DNA of 64,000 nt, taken from Methylophilales bacterium BACL14 MAG-120910-bin43 (GTDB lineage Bacteria; Pseudomonadota; Gammaproteobacteria; Burkholderiales; Methylophilaceae). The notes below the pieces were generated by a model. That model was not told the DNA's origin. It was given only the letters and a program-made list of their open reading frames with translations, and ran no database searches. The position numbers were made by a program, and so were the translations under genes. Numbering within the stretch: position 1 is the first letter of the stretch; each line of letters starts with the position of its first letter. The stretch spans positions 248,001 to 312,000 of the forward strand of contig CAJIYK010000001.1 in assembly GCA_905181685.1 (NCBI GenBank). Direction: 5' to 3'. Shown piece after piece: positions 31,620 through 41,183 of the stretch.

Positions 31620-33170
31620 ATGGCACTTTCAACTGAAATTACAACACAATTAAAACAATACTTAGCGAAGCTAAATTCTAATGTGGTGATTGAAGCATTT
31701 GTCGATGAAAGTGAAGTTTCAACTAATATGAGTGAACTATTGGTTGAATTAGCAGAGATGACAGAGAAAATTTCTCTCAATATTCATAAAGATACGGCTG
31801 AGAGAACGCCATCTTTTAAAATAAATAAACCAAATGAAACAACCGGTATTCAATTTGCAGGAATTCCTTTAGGACACGAATTTTCATCACTAGTACTAGC
31901 TTTGTTACAGGTGGGTGAACACCCATTAAAAATTTCAGAAGATTTAGTTGATCAAATTAAAAACATAGAAGGAGAATTTTTTTTCGAAACCTTCATTTCC
32001 TTGTCATGCCACAACTGCCCAGATGTTGTTCAAGCTTTAAATGTCCTATCACTTTTAAATCCTAATATAAGTCACTGTATGGTTGACGGCGCACTATTCC
32101 AAGATGAGGTGAAAAGAAAAAAAATAATGTCAGTCCCAACAGTCTTTCTAAATGATATTGAGTTTGGGCAAGGTAGGATGGAACTAGAGGAGATTATCAA
32201 TAAAATTGATACAAAGGCTGGTGAAAAAAAAGCTGATCAATTATCCCAAAAAGAGCTTTTCGATATCCTTGTTGTTGGTGGGGGTCCAGCAGGTGCATCG
32301 GCTGCAATTTATTCAGCAAGGAAAGGAATAAAAACAGGAATTATTGCTGAGCGTTTTGGGGGGCAGGTCATGGATACACTAGGAATAGAAAATTTTATTT
32401 CTGTACAAAAAACTGAAGGCCCAAAGTTAGTGAAAGCGCTTGAAGAGCATGTAAAAGAATATGATGTTGACGTCATTAATCTTCAGACAGCAAAAAAAAT
32501 TGTAAAAGTAAATGATTTATTATTTGAGGTTCACCTAAATAGCGGAGGCATTCTTAAATCTAAGTCAGTCGTTATTGCCACTGGGGCAAGCTGGAAGGAA
32601 TTAGGTGTTCCTGGAGAAAAAGAATTTAAGGGGAAAGGGGTAGCCTATTGTCCCCATTGTGATGGACCCCTATTTAAGGGAAAAGATGTAGCTGTAGTCG
32701 GAGGGGGGAATTCAGGTATTGAAGCTGCAATTGACTTAGCAGGTATCGTTAAGCATGTCACTATCTTAGAGTTTGCTGCCGAGCTTAATGGTGATCAGGT
32801 ATTAATTGATAGATTAAAGAGCTTAGATAATATTGAGGTTGTACTAAATGCCAAAACAAATGAAATTTGTGGCTCAGATAAAGTAACGCACTTAGTTTAT
32901 ACAGATAGAAAACATGAAAAAGAAGAGAGAATAAATATTGAAGCGGTATTTATTCAAATTGGTTTAAATTCAAATAGTGACTGGGTAAAAGAGGATATAA
33001 AATTAAGCCAATATGGCGAAATCGAAATCAATGACCATGGAGAAACATCAATGCAAGGTGTTTTCGCAGCAGGCGACGTCACTACAATACCTTATAAACA
33101 AATCATTATAGCTATGGGAGAAGGCTCAAAAGCAGCATTAGGAGCTTTTGACCATCTAATAAGGCATTAA
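31620..33170 (+). CDS. ahpF: Alkyl hydroperoxide reductase subunit F
   Basis: A 516-residue flavoprotein that moves electrons from NAD(P)H to AhpC. The N-terminal tandem thioredoxin-fold domain has the CHNC pair (Cys130, Cys133). The C-terminal thioredoxin-reductase part has the FAD motif VVGGGPAGASAAIYSARKG, the redox pair CPHC (Cys344, Cys347), the NAD motif VVGGGNSGIEAAIDLAG and GVFAAGDVTTIPYKQI. Start ATG at 31620, 70 bases after ahpC. Confidence 0.97.
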   Translation: MALSTEITTQLKQYLAKLNSNVVIEAFVDESEVSTNMSELLVELAEMTEKISLNIHKDTAERTPSFKINKPNETTGIQFAGIPLGHEFSSLVLALLQVGEHPLKISEDLVDQIKNIEGEFFFETFISLSCHNCPDVVQALNVLSLLNPNISHCMVDGALFQDEVKRKKIMSVPTVFLNDIEFGQGRMELEEIINKIDTKAGEKKADQLSQKELFDILVVGGGPAGASAAIYSARKGIKTGIIAERFGGQVMDTLGIENFISVQKTEGPKLVKALEEHVKEYDVDVINLQTAKKIVKVNDLLFEVHLNSGGILKSKSVVIATGASWKELGVPGEKEFKGKGVAYCPHCDGPLFKGKDVAVVGGGNSGIEAAIDLAGIVKHVTILEFAAELNGDQVLIDRLKSLDNIEVVLNAKTNEICGSDKVTHLVYTDRKHEKEERINIEAVFIQIGLNSNSDWVKEDIKLSQYGEIEINDHGETSMQGVFAAGDVTTIPYKQIIIAMGEGSKAALGAFDHLIRH

Positions 33171-33183
33171 TTAAATAAAAAAT

Positions 33184-33783
33184 TTAATCGTTGTTTTCAA
33201 GAAGTTTTTTTAGGAGAGGTATAGTAATTGGCTTTTTCATTTTTAAAGACCAATTATCTAATGCGTCTAAGGTTGCGATTAAGAAGTGTAAGTCCCTTTG
33301 TAAATGTTTCATACAATATTCAATAACATTCTCGCTACATGACATTCCTTTTTGTTTTGAATGACTCAATAATGCTAATTTCTTCTCGCTATCTGTTAGT
33401 GGTTTAATTTGATAGACAAGACCCCAGCTAAGTCTACTAGCTAAATCACTCCGCAAACCCATGTTGTTGGGAGAGTTAGCCCCAGTTATGAAAAGTTTTT
33501 TACCATTCTCTTTGCAATCATTAAAAATATTAAAAGCTTCTACTTGCTCTATATTATTTTTAATATCAATATCCTCAATAACAAAAATGTTACCTCTTTT
33601 TACCACATCGGATAAATGAGACTTCCCTGCGCCTTCAACACCCCACAAATAAAAAAATTGAAGGTTTTTGTCAGTTATAAATTTTTTTATAATGCTAATT
33701 GCTTCAGAGTTATCACCAATAATAAAATTTTCAAATGATTTAACCTTAGGTGTTTGTATATCGAGTAAAAGTTGATCCATCAT
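33184..33783 (-). CDS. hda: DnaA regulatory inactivator Hda
   Basis: A small DnaA-like AAA+ protein of 199 residues: start MDQLLLDIQTPKVKSFENFI, Walker A WGVEGAGKSHL (about 47-57), then ITGANSPNNMGLRSDLASRL and the sensor region. It has no DnaA DNA-binding domain. With the DNA clamp it stimulates ATP hydrolysis by DnaA and prevents re-initiation. The N-terminal clamp-binding motif is present as QLLLD. Divergent from purM, as usual in this lineage. Confidence 0.9.
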   Translation of the reverse strand: MMDQLLLDIQTPKVKSFENFIIGDNSEAISIIKKFITDKNLQFFYLWGVEGAGKSHLSDVVKRGNIFVIEDIDIKNNIEQVEAFNIFNDCKENGKKLFITGANSPNNMGLRSDLASRLSWGLVYQIKPLTDSEKKLALLSHSKQKGMSCSENVIEYCMKHLQRDLHFLIATLDALDNWSLKMKKPITIPLLKKLLENND

Positions 33784-33804
33784 TCCTATGGCACCATGTG
33801 CCTA

Positions 33805-33834
33805 TTGAGTAAAATTAAGTTAAAATCTTACTAT
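33805..33834 (+). promoter_or_regulatory. Candidate purM promoter
   Basis: TTGAGT (33805-33810), 18 bases, TACTAT (33829-33834) in the hda/purM divergent spacer. Predicted start near 33841 leaves a leader of about 30 bases containing AAGGA ahead of the TTG start. Box scores are moderate. Confidence 0.4.
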
Positions 33835-33870
33835 ACATAAATTCGCAAATCTAATAAGGATTAAACCAAA

Positions 33871-34920
33871 TTGTCTCAAAAAAAATCTGAAGATAACTCA
33901 ATTACATATAAGGATTCTGGAGTAAATATTGAGGCTGGAAACAACCTAATTGAAAAAATTAAACCACATGCAAAGGCTACTTTTAGAAAAGAGGTTTTAG
34001 GTGGGTTAGGTGGTTTTGGTTCAATGTTTGAGATGCCAAATCATATCAATAATCCAGTACTTGTTTCTGGCACTGATGGCGTGGGAACAAAGCTAAAATT
34101 AGCATTTGAACTTAATAAACATGACACTATAGGACAAGACTTAGTTGCAATGTGCGTCAATGATATTATTGTTCAAGGAGCTGAGCCCTTATTTTTTCTG
34201 GATTATTTTGCATGTGGAAAATTAAATACTCAAATTGCTGAAAAAGTTATCAAGGGTATCAGTGATGGATGCAAGCTAGCAAAATGTTCTCTGGTTGGAG
34301 GTGAAACTGCAGAAATGCCGGGGATGTATCAAGGTGATGAGTACGACCTAGCGGGCTTTTGTGTTGGCGCAGTAGATAAAACCAAAATAATCGATGGTAA
34401 AAGTGTAGATGAAGGCGATATCATAATTGGTATTAGTTCATCTGGAGCACATTCAAATGGATATTCCCTTATTAGAAAAATAATATCTGAAAAAAAAATA
34501 AATTTAGATTTAAAAATTGATAATGAGACTATTGGTGATTTATTAATCAAGCCTACGAAAATTTATACGCAATCAATTTTAGAAGTTTTAAAAACTGAAA
34601 AAATAAATGCAATGGCACATATTACTGGAGGCGGCTTGACTGAAAATATTCCAAGAGTTATTCCTAATGAGTTCAAGGCTGTCATCTCAAAAATTTCCTG
34701 GCAAATGCCTAAATTATTTAGCTGGATTAAATCTGAAGCACACCTAGACGATGACGAGTTATTTAAAACATTTAATTGTGGAATTGGTATGGTTATCATA
34801 GTAAAAAAAGAATCAAAAGACAGAGTATTGATATCCCTCAGAAATTCAAAAGAAAATGCCTTTGAAATTGGAAAAATAACCAAAAAAGTTGTTGATGAAC
34901 CACAAATACAAATTATCTAA
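33871..34920 (+). CDS. purM: Phosphoribosylaminoimidazole synthetase (AIR synthase)
   Basis: PurM closes the imidazole ring in purine synthesis. The 349-residue protein starts with TTG (33871; Shine-Dalgarno AAGGA at 33856-33860) and has YKDSGVNIEAGN, GGFGSMFEMP, VSGTDGVGTKLKLA, LVAMCVNDI, QGAEPLFFLDYFACG and GGETAEMPGMY, all typical. Intact. The following DUF3108 gene overlaps its 3' end by 26 bases. Confidence 0.96.
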   Translation: MSQKKSEDNSITYKDSGVNIEAGNNLIEKIKPHAKATFRKEVLGGLGGFGSMFEMPNHINNPVLVSGTDGVGTKLKLAFELNKHDTIGQDLVAMCVNDIIVQGAEPLFFLDYFACGKLNTQIAEKVIKGISDGCKLAKCSLVGGETAEMPGMYQGDEYDLAGFCVGAVDKTKIIDGKSVDEGDIIIGISSSGAHSNGYSLIRKIISEKKINLDLKIDNETIGDLLIKPTKIYTQSILEVLKTEKINAMAHITGGGLTENIPRVIPNEFKAVISKISWQMPKLFSWIKSEAHLDDDELFKTFNCGIGMVIIVKKESKDRVLISLRNSKENAFEIGKITKKVVDEPQIQII

Positions 34921-35653
34921 GTATTTATTAGTATTAGTACTTTTTTCTCAAAGTCTATTTGCCTTCAAGAAGCTACCGGAAAATTTTTACATTGATTACG
35001 AGCTATTCCAGTTTATAAAACTTAGAAATATTGAAGTAGAAAAAACCCAAATATCCTCCGGCGAAATAAAATTACAATATAAGCAGAAAAATAAAAAATA
35101 TGATTTGAATGTTTTGTTAAAAACTAAAAAATTTCTAAAATTTTTTGGGGATAAAGATATTCAGAGCAAAGGTTTTGTTGGCAATAAGGGGCTTTTATTC
35201 AATTCATTTCTAGTCAATGACCTAAAAAAACCAAAAAAAAATGTATCTGTAACTTACGATAGAAAGAATGACAAGCTAAAAGTTGACTACAAAAAAAAGT
35301 TAACTGAAAAAAAGTATGTGGGTAATTTATTAGATATACCTACATTACTTCTTCAATTTCATTTTGAAAAAACTAAGCCTAGATATTCATTTGATTTTTT
35401 AGAAGGAAAAAAAGTTAGAAATATTGAATATAAAAAAATTAAAGATGAAAGTATAAAAATCAATGGAAGAAATTTTCAAACGGAATTATATGAGGGAGAA
35501 ATTACCTCAGTTAAAAATTCAAAGCATTTTATTTGGCTCTCAAAAAGTGTTTATAGAATCCCTATTAAAATAAGATTAAAGATGAAGGGTGGATTAATGA
35601 TTGACCAAAATTTAAAAAACACAGATCTTAAAATTAAAGAAATAGATGAATAG
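34895..35653 (+). CDS. DUF3108 secreted protein
   Basis: About 252 residues with a signal sequence (LSKYLLVLVLFSQSLFAF) followed by a lysine-rich, beta-strand-rich region and the ending LKMKGGLMIDQNLKNTDLKI. Size, position after purM/purN-type genes and repeated charged strands match DUF3108, a periplasmic family of unknown function. ATG at 34895 is preferred to the TTG at 34889. It overlaps purM by 26 bases and the next gene by 8 bases, so the three are surely co-transcribed. Confidence 0.75.
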   Translation: MNHKYKLSKYLLVLVLFSQSLFAFKKLPENFYIDYELFQFIKLRNIEVEKTQISSGEIKLQYKQKNKKYDLNVLLKTKKFLKFFGDKDIQSKGFVGNKGLLFNSFLVNDLKKPKKNVSVTYDRKNDKLKVDYKKKLTEKKYVGNLLDIPTLLLQFHFEKTKPRYSFDFLEGKKVRNIEYKKIKDESIKINGRNFQTELYEGEITSVKNSKHFIWLSKSVYRIPIKIRLKMKGGLMIDQNLKNTDLKIKEIDE

Positions 35654-36911
35654 ATTTTCTATAAAGTCATGTGCCGAGGTTTTAGAAGAAAGCTTTTCTA
35701 ATAACTTTCCAGCTGATTCTCAGTTGAGTTTCTTTTTTAAAAAAAATAAAAATATAGGCAAGTCTGAGAGATCGCTCATTGCTGATACTTATTTTAATGT
35801 CATTAGAAATAAAAGATATCTTGAGGTTTTAGGCTCAACATCAAATCCATTTAAATTAATTCTTATATATTTAATTAAATTACAAGGAAGGAGTATTCGT
35901 GATTTATTACCCATGATCAGTGAGGAAGATGGAAAGTGGCTTTCTAAAGTAAAAGCAAATAAATTAAAAAACATAGATCTCTCAGTAAAATTAAGCCTAC
36001 CTGATTGGTTTTGGCTAAAGTTATCTGCTCAGTACAATGAAAAAAAGGCCACACAAATTGCTAATTCCCTTTTATCACCTGCGCAACTCTGTGTCAGAGT
36101 AAATACCCTTAAAGGTAAAGGTAGGCAAGAGATAATGACTGAACTAAAGGAATCGTTTCAGGAAGTAGAAAGCCAAATTCTAGAAACTAAAATATCGCCA
36201 ATCGGTATTAATTTACCCAGAGGTAGTTACATACAGAAACATCCACTTTATCTTGAAGGTAACATCGAAGTTCAAGATGAGGGAAGTCAATTATTATCAT
36301 ATTTAGCTGATGCAAAGAGAGGGCAGATGGTCGCAGATTTTTGTGCTGGCGCAGGAGGTAAAACGTTAGCTATGACAGCTATGATGAAAAACACCGGAAG
36401 AATATATAGTTTTGATATTTCAGATAAAAGATTAGATAGCTTAAAAACTAGATTAAAAAGATCAGGTGCATCAAATATCTCAATACAAAGAATTTCAAGT
36501 GAAAACGATAATAAAATTAAGAGATTAAAGGAAAAGTTCGACAGGGTTCTTGTTGACGCACCATGTACTGGCTTTGGGACACTACGTAGAAATCCAGACC
36601 TAAAATGGAAGCACTCAGAGAAGTCATTGATGGAACTAATAGCTAAACAAAAGAACATTCTTCATTCGGCAGCCAGATTATGCAAAAAAAAAGGATTATT
36701 AATATATGCAACATGTAGTTTGCTTAATGAAGAAAATGAAGAACAAGTGAAAAATTTTCTCCTTGAAAATTCAGATTTTAAATTAATATCAAAATCTGTA
36801 ATACTAGAAAAGTATGGTGTTCCTTTGGACGATAAAAAATACCTAAAGCTAAATCCATTTGAAAATGACACGGATGGTTTTTTTGGAGCAGTTATGGAGA
36901 GAGTTAGATAA
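35646..36911 (+). CDS. RsmB/NOP-family RNA m5C methyltransferase (RsmB paralogue)
   Basis: 421 residues with VQDEGSQLLSYLADAKRGQM, the SAM motif VADFCAGAGGKTLAM, LVDAPCTGFGTLRRNPDLKWK (first Cys) and YATCSLLNEENEEQV (catalytic Cys). It has the m5C methylase architecture but differs from the true RsmB at 7838-9110: TGFG replaces SASG, and the N-terminal NusB-like region is weak. The target RNA is unknown. It overlaps the DUF3108 gene by 8 bases and touches the symporter gene. Confidence 0.85.
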   Translation: MNRFSIKSCAEVLEESFSNNFPADSQLSFFFKKNKNIGKSERSLIADTYFNVIRNKRYLEVLGSTSNPFKLILIYLIKLQGRSIRDLLPMISEEDGKWLSKVKANKLKNIDLSVKLSLPDWFWLKLSAQYNEKKATQIANSLLSPAQLCVRVNTLKGKGRQEIMTELKESFQEVESQILETKISPIGINLPRGSYIQKHPLYLEGNIEVQDEGSQLLSYLADAKRGQMVADFCAGAGGKTLAMTAMMKNTGRIYSFDISDKRLDSLKTRLKRSGASNISIQRISSENDNKIKRLKEKFDRVLVDAPCTGFGTLRRNPDLKWKHSEKSLMELIAKQKNILHSAARLCKKKGLLIYATCSLLNEENEEQVKNFLLENSDFKLISKSVILEKYGVPLDDKKYLKLNPFENDTDGFFGAVMERVR

Positions 36912-38131
36912 TGAAAAATGCAAATAAATATATACTGCTTGCCGCGATAGCGGGAATTATAATTGGACTAGTCATAAAAAAATTTCCCGATTCATTAATA
37001 CTTCAATATGTTTCAGATATATCTATTTTGGCAGGCCAAATTTTTATTACCACGTTAAAAATGATTTTAGTTCCTCTGGTATTTTTTTCTATTGTGAATG
37101 GTATTTCAAACCTAGCTTCCTCTAATAAAGCAGGTACTATCTGGAGATCAACACTTTTATACTTTGCCGGAACCATGTTTTTCGCAGTTTTTATTGCAAT
37201 GATAGCAATGAATTTGTTTAAGCCAGGCATAGGAGTTTCAATAGATGCTTGGCAGCTAAATGAGGTAGTAACGTCTGAAGCATTATCTTTTAAAGATTTT
37301 ATTTATCAATTCATTTTAGGTTTATTTGAAAATCCGTTTGCATCACTGGCAAACGGAAAAATCCTACCTCTCATTATATTTTCTATCTTGATTGGCATAG
37401 CGCTAAATGAAAAAAATAAAGCATTAAACTCAGCAAGAGATTTTTTTAAAAGCTTTTATGAAATAATTTTTAAAATTGTAAATTGGATTATGTATATTGC
37501 CCCTTTTGGCATATTTGGCTTACTGGTAAATATGGTGGTTAGTCAAAATATAACAATCTTCTCTCAAGTTGGAATTTTTATGCTGATTGTTATAGGGGTA
37601 ATTTTATTTCACGGAATAATATTTTTACCAACTCTATTATTCATATTTAATAGAGTAAATATTTTGTCTTTATGGAAAGGTGGGAGAGTGTCATTTATTT
37701 CGGCATTTGCAACAAGTTCGAGTAGTGCCACACTCCCTATTACACTCAAAGCATCACAGAATAACTTCGGTGCATCAAAAGATGTTTCTAATTTTGTTTT
37801 GCCTATCGGTGCTACGATGAATATGGATGGAACGGCAATGTATGAGGCAGCAGCGGCTTTATTCATCGCAAATTTAGTAGGACTAGATTTAGGATTATCT
37901 CAACAGTTTGTTTTATTTTTTATTGCTATGATTGCTTCAATCGGAGCCCCTGGAATTCCAAGTGCGGGAATGGTGACGATGGCTATGGTGCTTCAAGTGT
38001 TGGGACTTCCTTTGGAAGCTCTTGGCATATTAATTCCAATGGATCGTTTGCTAGACACGTTCCGAACAACAGTTAATGTTGAAGGCGACTTAGTGGGAAC
38101 CTTAATTATTGATAAATTAGTTAAGGATTAA
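36911..38131 (+). CDS. Dicarboxylate/amino acid:cation symporter (DAACS family)
   Basis: 406 residues, about 8 hydrophobic helices plus two re-entrant loops. The family signatures are clear: ATSSSSATLPITLKAS (serine-rich hairpin), IGATMNMDGTAMYEA (NMDGT motif) and APGIPSAGMVTMAMVL, then DRLLDTFRTTVNVEGD. It would import C4-dicarboxylates or glutamate/aspartate with Na+ or H+. Substrate choice (GltP versus DctA) cannot be decided. Its end overlaps the RND gene by 11 bases, convergent. Confidence 0.9.
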   Translation: MKNANKYILLAAIAGIIIGLVIKKFPDSLILQYVSDISILAGQIFITTLKMILVPLVFFSIVNGISNLASSNKAGTIWRSTLLYFAGTMFFAVFIAMIAMNLFKPGIGVSIDAWQLNEVVTSEALSFKDFIYQFILGLFENPFASLANGKILPLIIFSILIGIALNEKNKALNSARDFFKSFYEIIFKIVNWIMYIAPFGIFGLLVNMVVSQNITIFSQVGIFMLIVIGVILFHGIIFLPTLLFIFNRVNILSLWKGGRVSFISAFATSSSSATLPITLKASQNNFGASKDVSNFVLPIGATMNMDGTAMYEAAAALFIANLVGLDLGLSQQFVLFFIAMIASIGAPGIPSAGMVTMAMVLQVLGLPLEALGILIPMDRLLDTFRTTVNVEGDLVGTLIIDKLVKD

Positions 38132-41100
38132 CTTTCTTTTTTCGTTCTAAAAAATCTAATGATAATGAGTAAGCTGACGGGATAACTACTAGAGTAAGTA
38201 GCGTAGATGATAACATGCCTCCAATAACAGCAATCGATAAGGGACCATTAGTTTCTGATCCTGCACCATAACCCAATGCGGCTGGTAGAAGAGCAAGTAT
38301 AAGTGTCAGCGAGGTCATAAGAACAGGTCTCAACCTTATGGGGCATGCTTCTAAAAGTGCATGATTAGTGCTCTTACCCTTTGCTTTAATTTGGTTGGTC
38401 ATATCAACCAGTAGAATGGAATTTTTGGCGACCAAGCCTATCAATAAAACCATTCCAATCATTGAGTATATATTCAGGCTATTTCCAGTTACCCACAACA
38501 ACATCACTCCACCAATAATTGCCAAAGGTTGTGCGAGCATTACGATTAAAGGTTGAAAGAAAGAATTAAATAGACTTGATAAAACCATGTATAAGAGAAC
38601 TGTTGCTAAGGTAAAGGCAAATAAAATATTACTTGTGGTTTTGGCAAATTCCTTAGCCTGACCAACAAGCTTAATAGAATACTCACTAGGAAGTATTTTT
38701 TGACTAGCATTGTTTACAACTTTGACGGCTTCACCAAGAGAAATTGTTGGGTTAGCATAAAAATTTGCAGAGTATTGTAAATCTTGTCTACCCATGACAG
38801 CTGGACCTAGCGTTTCTGTGAAGCTCGCAATAGAATCAAGTCTTACAAGTTCTCCCGTATCTCCTTTTAAATTAATTTTTTTAAGGTCAGATATCTCCTC
38901 AATAATGCCATCTTTTGCCTTCATTCGTATATCATACCTCTGGCCATCTCCAGGTTCATCGTTAAACCGAGCTACATCAAGCCCATTACTAAAAACGGAA
39001 ATCGAATTTGCGATATTGGCTGCACTAATTCCAAAACTCGCGGCTCTCTCTCTATCAATTTGAAGATTCATTTGAGGTAAACTGAGTTGTAAATCTAAAT
39101 CAATGCGCCCTAGACCTTCGATTTGTGACAATTCGTATTGTAGCTGATCTGCTAAGGACGAAACGGTCTCAATATTTGGTCCGATGAGAGAAAATTGTAA
39201 AGGTTCAGATCGCCTACCGCCGGCAATGGAGGGAGCGGATATAAAAGCCTTCACTCCAGTTAAAGAATCAAAATCACCTTTAATCTGTTTTATTATTTCT
39301 GATTGAGACAACAGGCGATTTTGTTTATCTTTAAGCATCACACTTATAAACCCTGAATTGACTTGACCCCTGCTTCCTAATCCAATGGAAGAAAATACAC
39401 CCTTGATAACACCATCGTATTTATCAAGAACATTTTCAATTTCAAGTAATTTTTTATAGGTATAGTCCATATTGGAACCGAGTGGAGTTTTAAATCTAAC
39501 ACTAAATCTACTTTCATCTTGTTCCGGCAAAAAAGTTTTTTCGACTTTCGAAAAAAAGAAACCGCTTGATAAAACAATAAGAAAGCTCAACAAAAGAACT
39601 TTCCAGCGATGATTCAGTGACCAAGTTAATACTTGCTTATAAAATTTTTCAAGCTTCATAAAAGTACTATCAAATTTTGACAAGAAGCTAATGGGTTTTT
39701 CTTTTTTTTCTAAGAACTTTGAACATAGCATGGGGGTTAATGTAAGTGAAACAACTAATGAAACAAGAACTCCACTTGTGACGACAATGGCAAAAGATTC
39801 AAAAAAACGACCTACAATTCCTTCCATAAAAATAACCGGACCAAAAATACATACTAAAGCAATGGATGAAGCTAATACGGCAAAAACCACTTCATTACTT
39901 CCATTAACAGCCGCATTAAAAATGTTCTTATCAATTTTTTTATGATGTCTAAAGACATTCTCAAGAACGACGATGGAGTCATCAACAACAATTCCAATGA
40001 GTAGGATCAACGCTAATAATGTCATGCTATTAAAAGTAAAGTTATAGAAATACATAATAGCTATGGCTCCTAGAAGGGAGATTGGTATAGCTACTGCAAT
40101 AATTAACGTCGATCTTATCGAGCCCAGAAATAAAAGAACAATGAGCGATGCCAGAATAGTACCTTCTAAAATATGCTCCTGAAGCGACTTCACCATAGAC
40201 TTGATATAAATTGAATCATCTGTTGAATACTGAATTTTTAATCCCGGAGGTAAATTTGGTGTGATTTCATTTTCAACTTTTTCTCGTACTTTTTTTATGA
40301 TATCGACGGTATTGGTATTTGCTACTTTTACAATGCCTAAGCCAATACTTGTTTCACCATTAAACCTTGCTGTTTCTCTATAGTCATCAAGACCATCTTC
40401 AACCTCAGCAATATCTTTAACCTTTATTGCTCCTCCATCCCGGTAAGCAATAATCATTTCTTGGATATCATTGACATTATGAAACTCTAGATCGAGTTTA
40501 AACATTTTCTCTGATTTTGATCTTACAAGAAATCCTCCTGGAAATTGAACGTGTTCATTATCAAATGCGGAGATAAGATCTTCCGCTGTAATTTTAAGCG
40601 CTGACATTTTTTCAGGTAAAAGGTTTATTCTTACAGTCCTATCTCTTTTGCCGCCCAATCTAATTTCACCGACACCATCTACTGTTTCAATTTTTTTCTT
40701 TAAGATGTTTGAGGCATATAAATTAAGCTGTTGTATTGTTCGATTACCTGTTAAAGATAGCCACATGATCGCACTTGCATTTGTTTCGACTTTTCTTACA
40801 ACTGGTGGGACAACGTCTTTTGGGAGTCTACGAGCAACTTGGCTCACCTTTGACTGAATTTCATTAAATGCTACTTCAATATTCTTATCTAAATTAAAGG
40901 TAATGCTTACCACTGATACACCTGGGGAGGACTCAGACCTAATTGACTCAATTCCTGGTGTGGTATTGACAGCATTTTCGATAATATTTGTAATACTTGA
41001 ATCTATAATTTCTGGATTTGCACCCTTAAGAGAGGTTGTGACAGATAGGATGGGAAATTCAACCATAGGGAATTTATCAATTCCTATTTTTTGAAAACCA

Positions 41101-41180
41101 ATAATACCAAGCAGCACAAAGATGCCAGATATCATCCAGGCTAAAACATATCTTCGAATTGAAATTTCAGGCAGCGTCAT
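38121..41180 (-). CDS. RND efflux pump inner-membrane permease
   Basis: A 1019-residue RND transporter of the AcrB/MdtB type: 12 helices in two repeats with large periplasmic loops. The proton-relay Asp-Asp is seen in LIGIVVDDSIVVLENVFRH (TM4), and GLVAKNSILLVDMTNQ (TM10) has the relay Lys. The N-terminal RYVLAWMISGIFVLLGIIGF helix is typical. It follows the adaptor gene by 3 bases. No TolC-type outer-membrane gene is in the window, so the pump probably borrows one. Substrate unknown (drugs, lipids or bile-type compounds). Confidence 0.93.
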   Translation of the reverse strand: MTLPEISIRRYVLAWMISGIFVLLGIIGFQKIGIDKFPMVEFPILSVTTSLKGANPEIIDSSITNIIENAVNTTPGIESIRSESSPGVSVVSITFNLDKNIEVAFNEIQSKVSQVARRLPKDVVPPVVRKVETNASAIMWLSLTGNRTIQQLNLYASNILKKKIETVDGVGEIRLGGKRDRTVRINLLPEKMSALKITAEDLISAFDNEHVQFPGGFLVRSKSEKMFKLDLEFHNVNDIQEMIIAYRDGGAIKVKDIAEVEDGLDDYRETARFNGETSIGLGIVKVANTNTVDIIKKVREKVENEITPNLPPGLKIQYSTDDSIYIKSMVKSLQEHILEGTILASLIVLLFLGSIRSTLIIAVAIPISLLGAIAIMYFYNFTFNSMTLLALILLIGIVVDDSIVVLENVFRHHKKIDKNIFNAAVNGSNEVVFAVLASSIALVCIFGPVIFMEGIVGRFFESFAIVVTSGVLVSLVVSLTLTPMLCSKFLEKKEKPISFLSKFDSTFMKLEKFYKQVLTWSLNHRWKVLLLSFLIVLSSGFFFSKVEKTFLPEQDESRFSVRFKTPLGSNMDYTYKKLLEIENVLDKYDGVIKGVFSSIGLGSRGQVNSGFISVMLKDKQNRLLSQSEIIKQIKGDFDSLTGVKAFISAPSIAGGRRSEPLQFSLIGPNIETVSSLADQLQYELSQIEGLGRIDLDLQLSLPQMNLQIDRERAASFGISAANIANSISVFSNGLDVARFNDEPGDGQRYDIRMKAKDGIIEEISDLKKINLKGDTGELVRLDSIASFTETLGPAVMGRQDLQYSANFYANPTISLGEAVKVVNNASQKILPSEYSIKLVGQAKEFAKTTSNILFAFTLATVLLYMVLSSLFNSFFQPLIVMLAQPLAIIGGVMLLWVTGNSLNIYSMIGMVLLIGLVAKNSILLVDMTNQIKAKGKSTNHALLEACPIRLRPVLMTSLTLILALLPAALGYGAGSETNGPLSIAVIGGMLSSTLLTLVVIPSAYSLSLDFLERKKKVNP

Positions 41181-41183
41181 TAT

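Noticed and set aside
39691-39945. Open frame opposite the RND permease
   Set aside because: Antisense shadow of a conserved 1019-residue protein.
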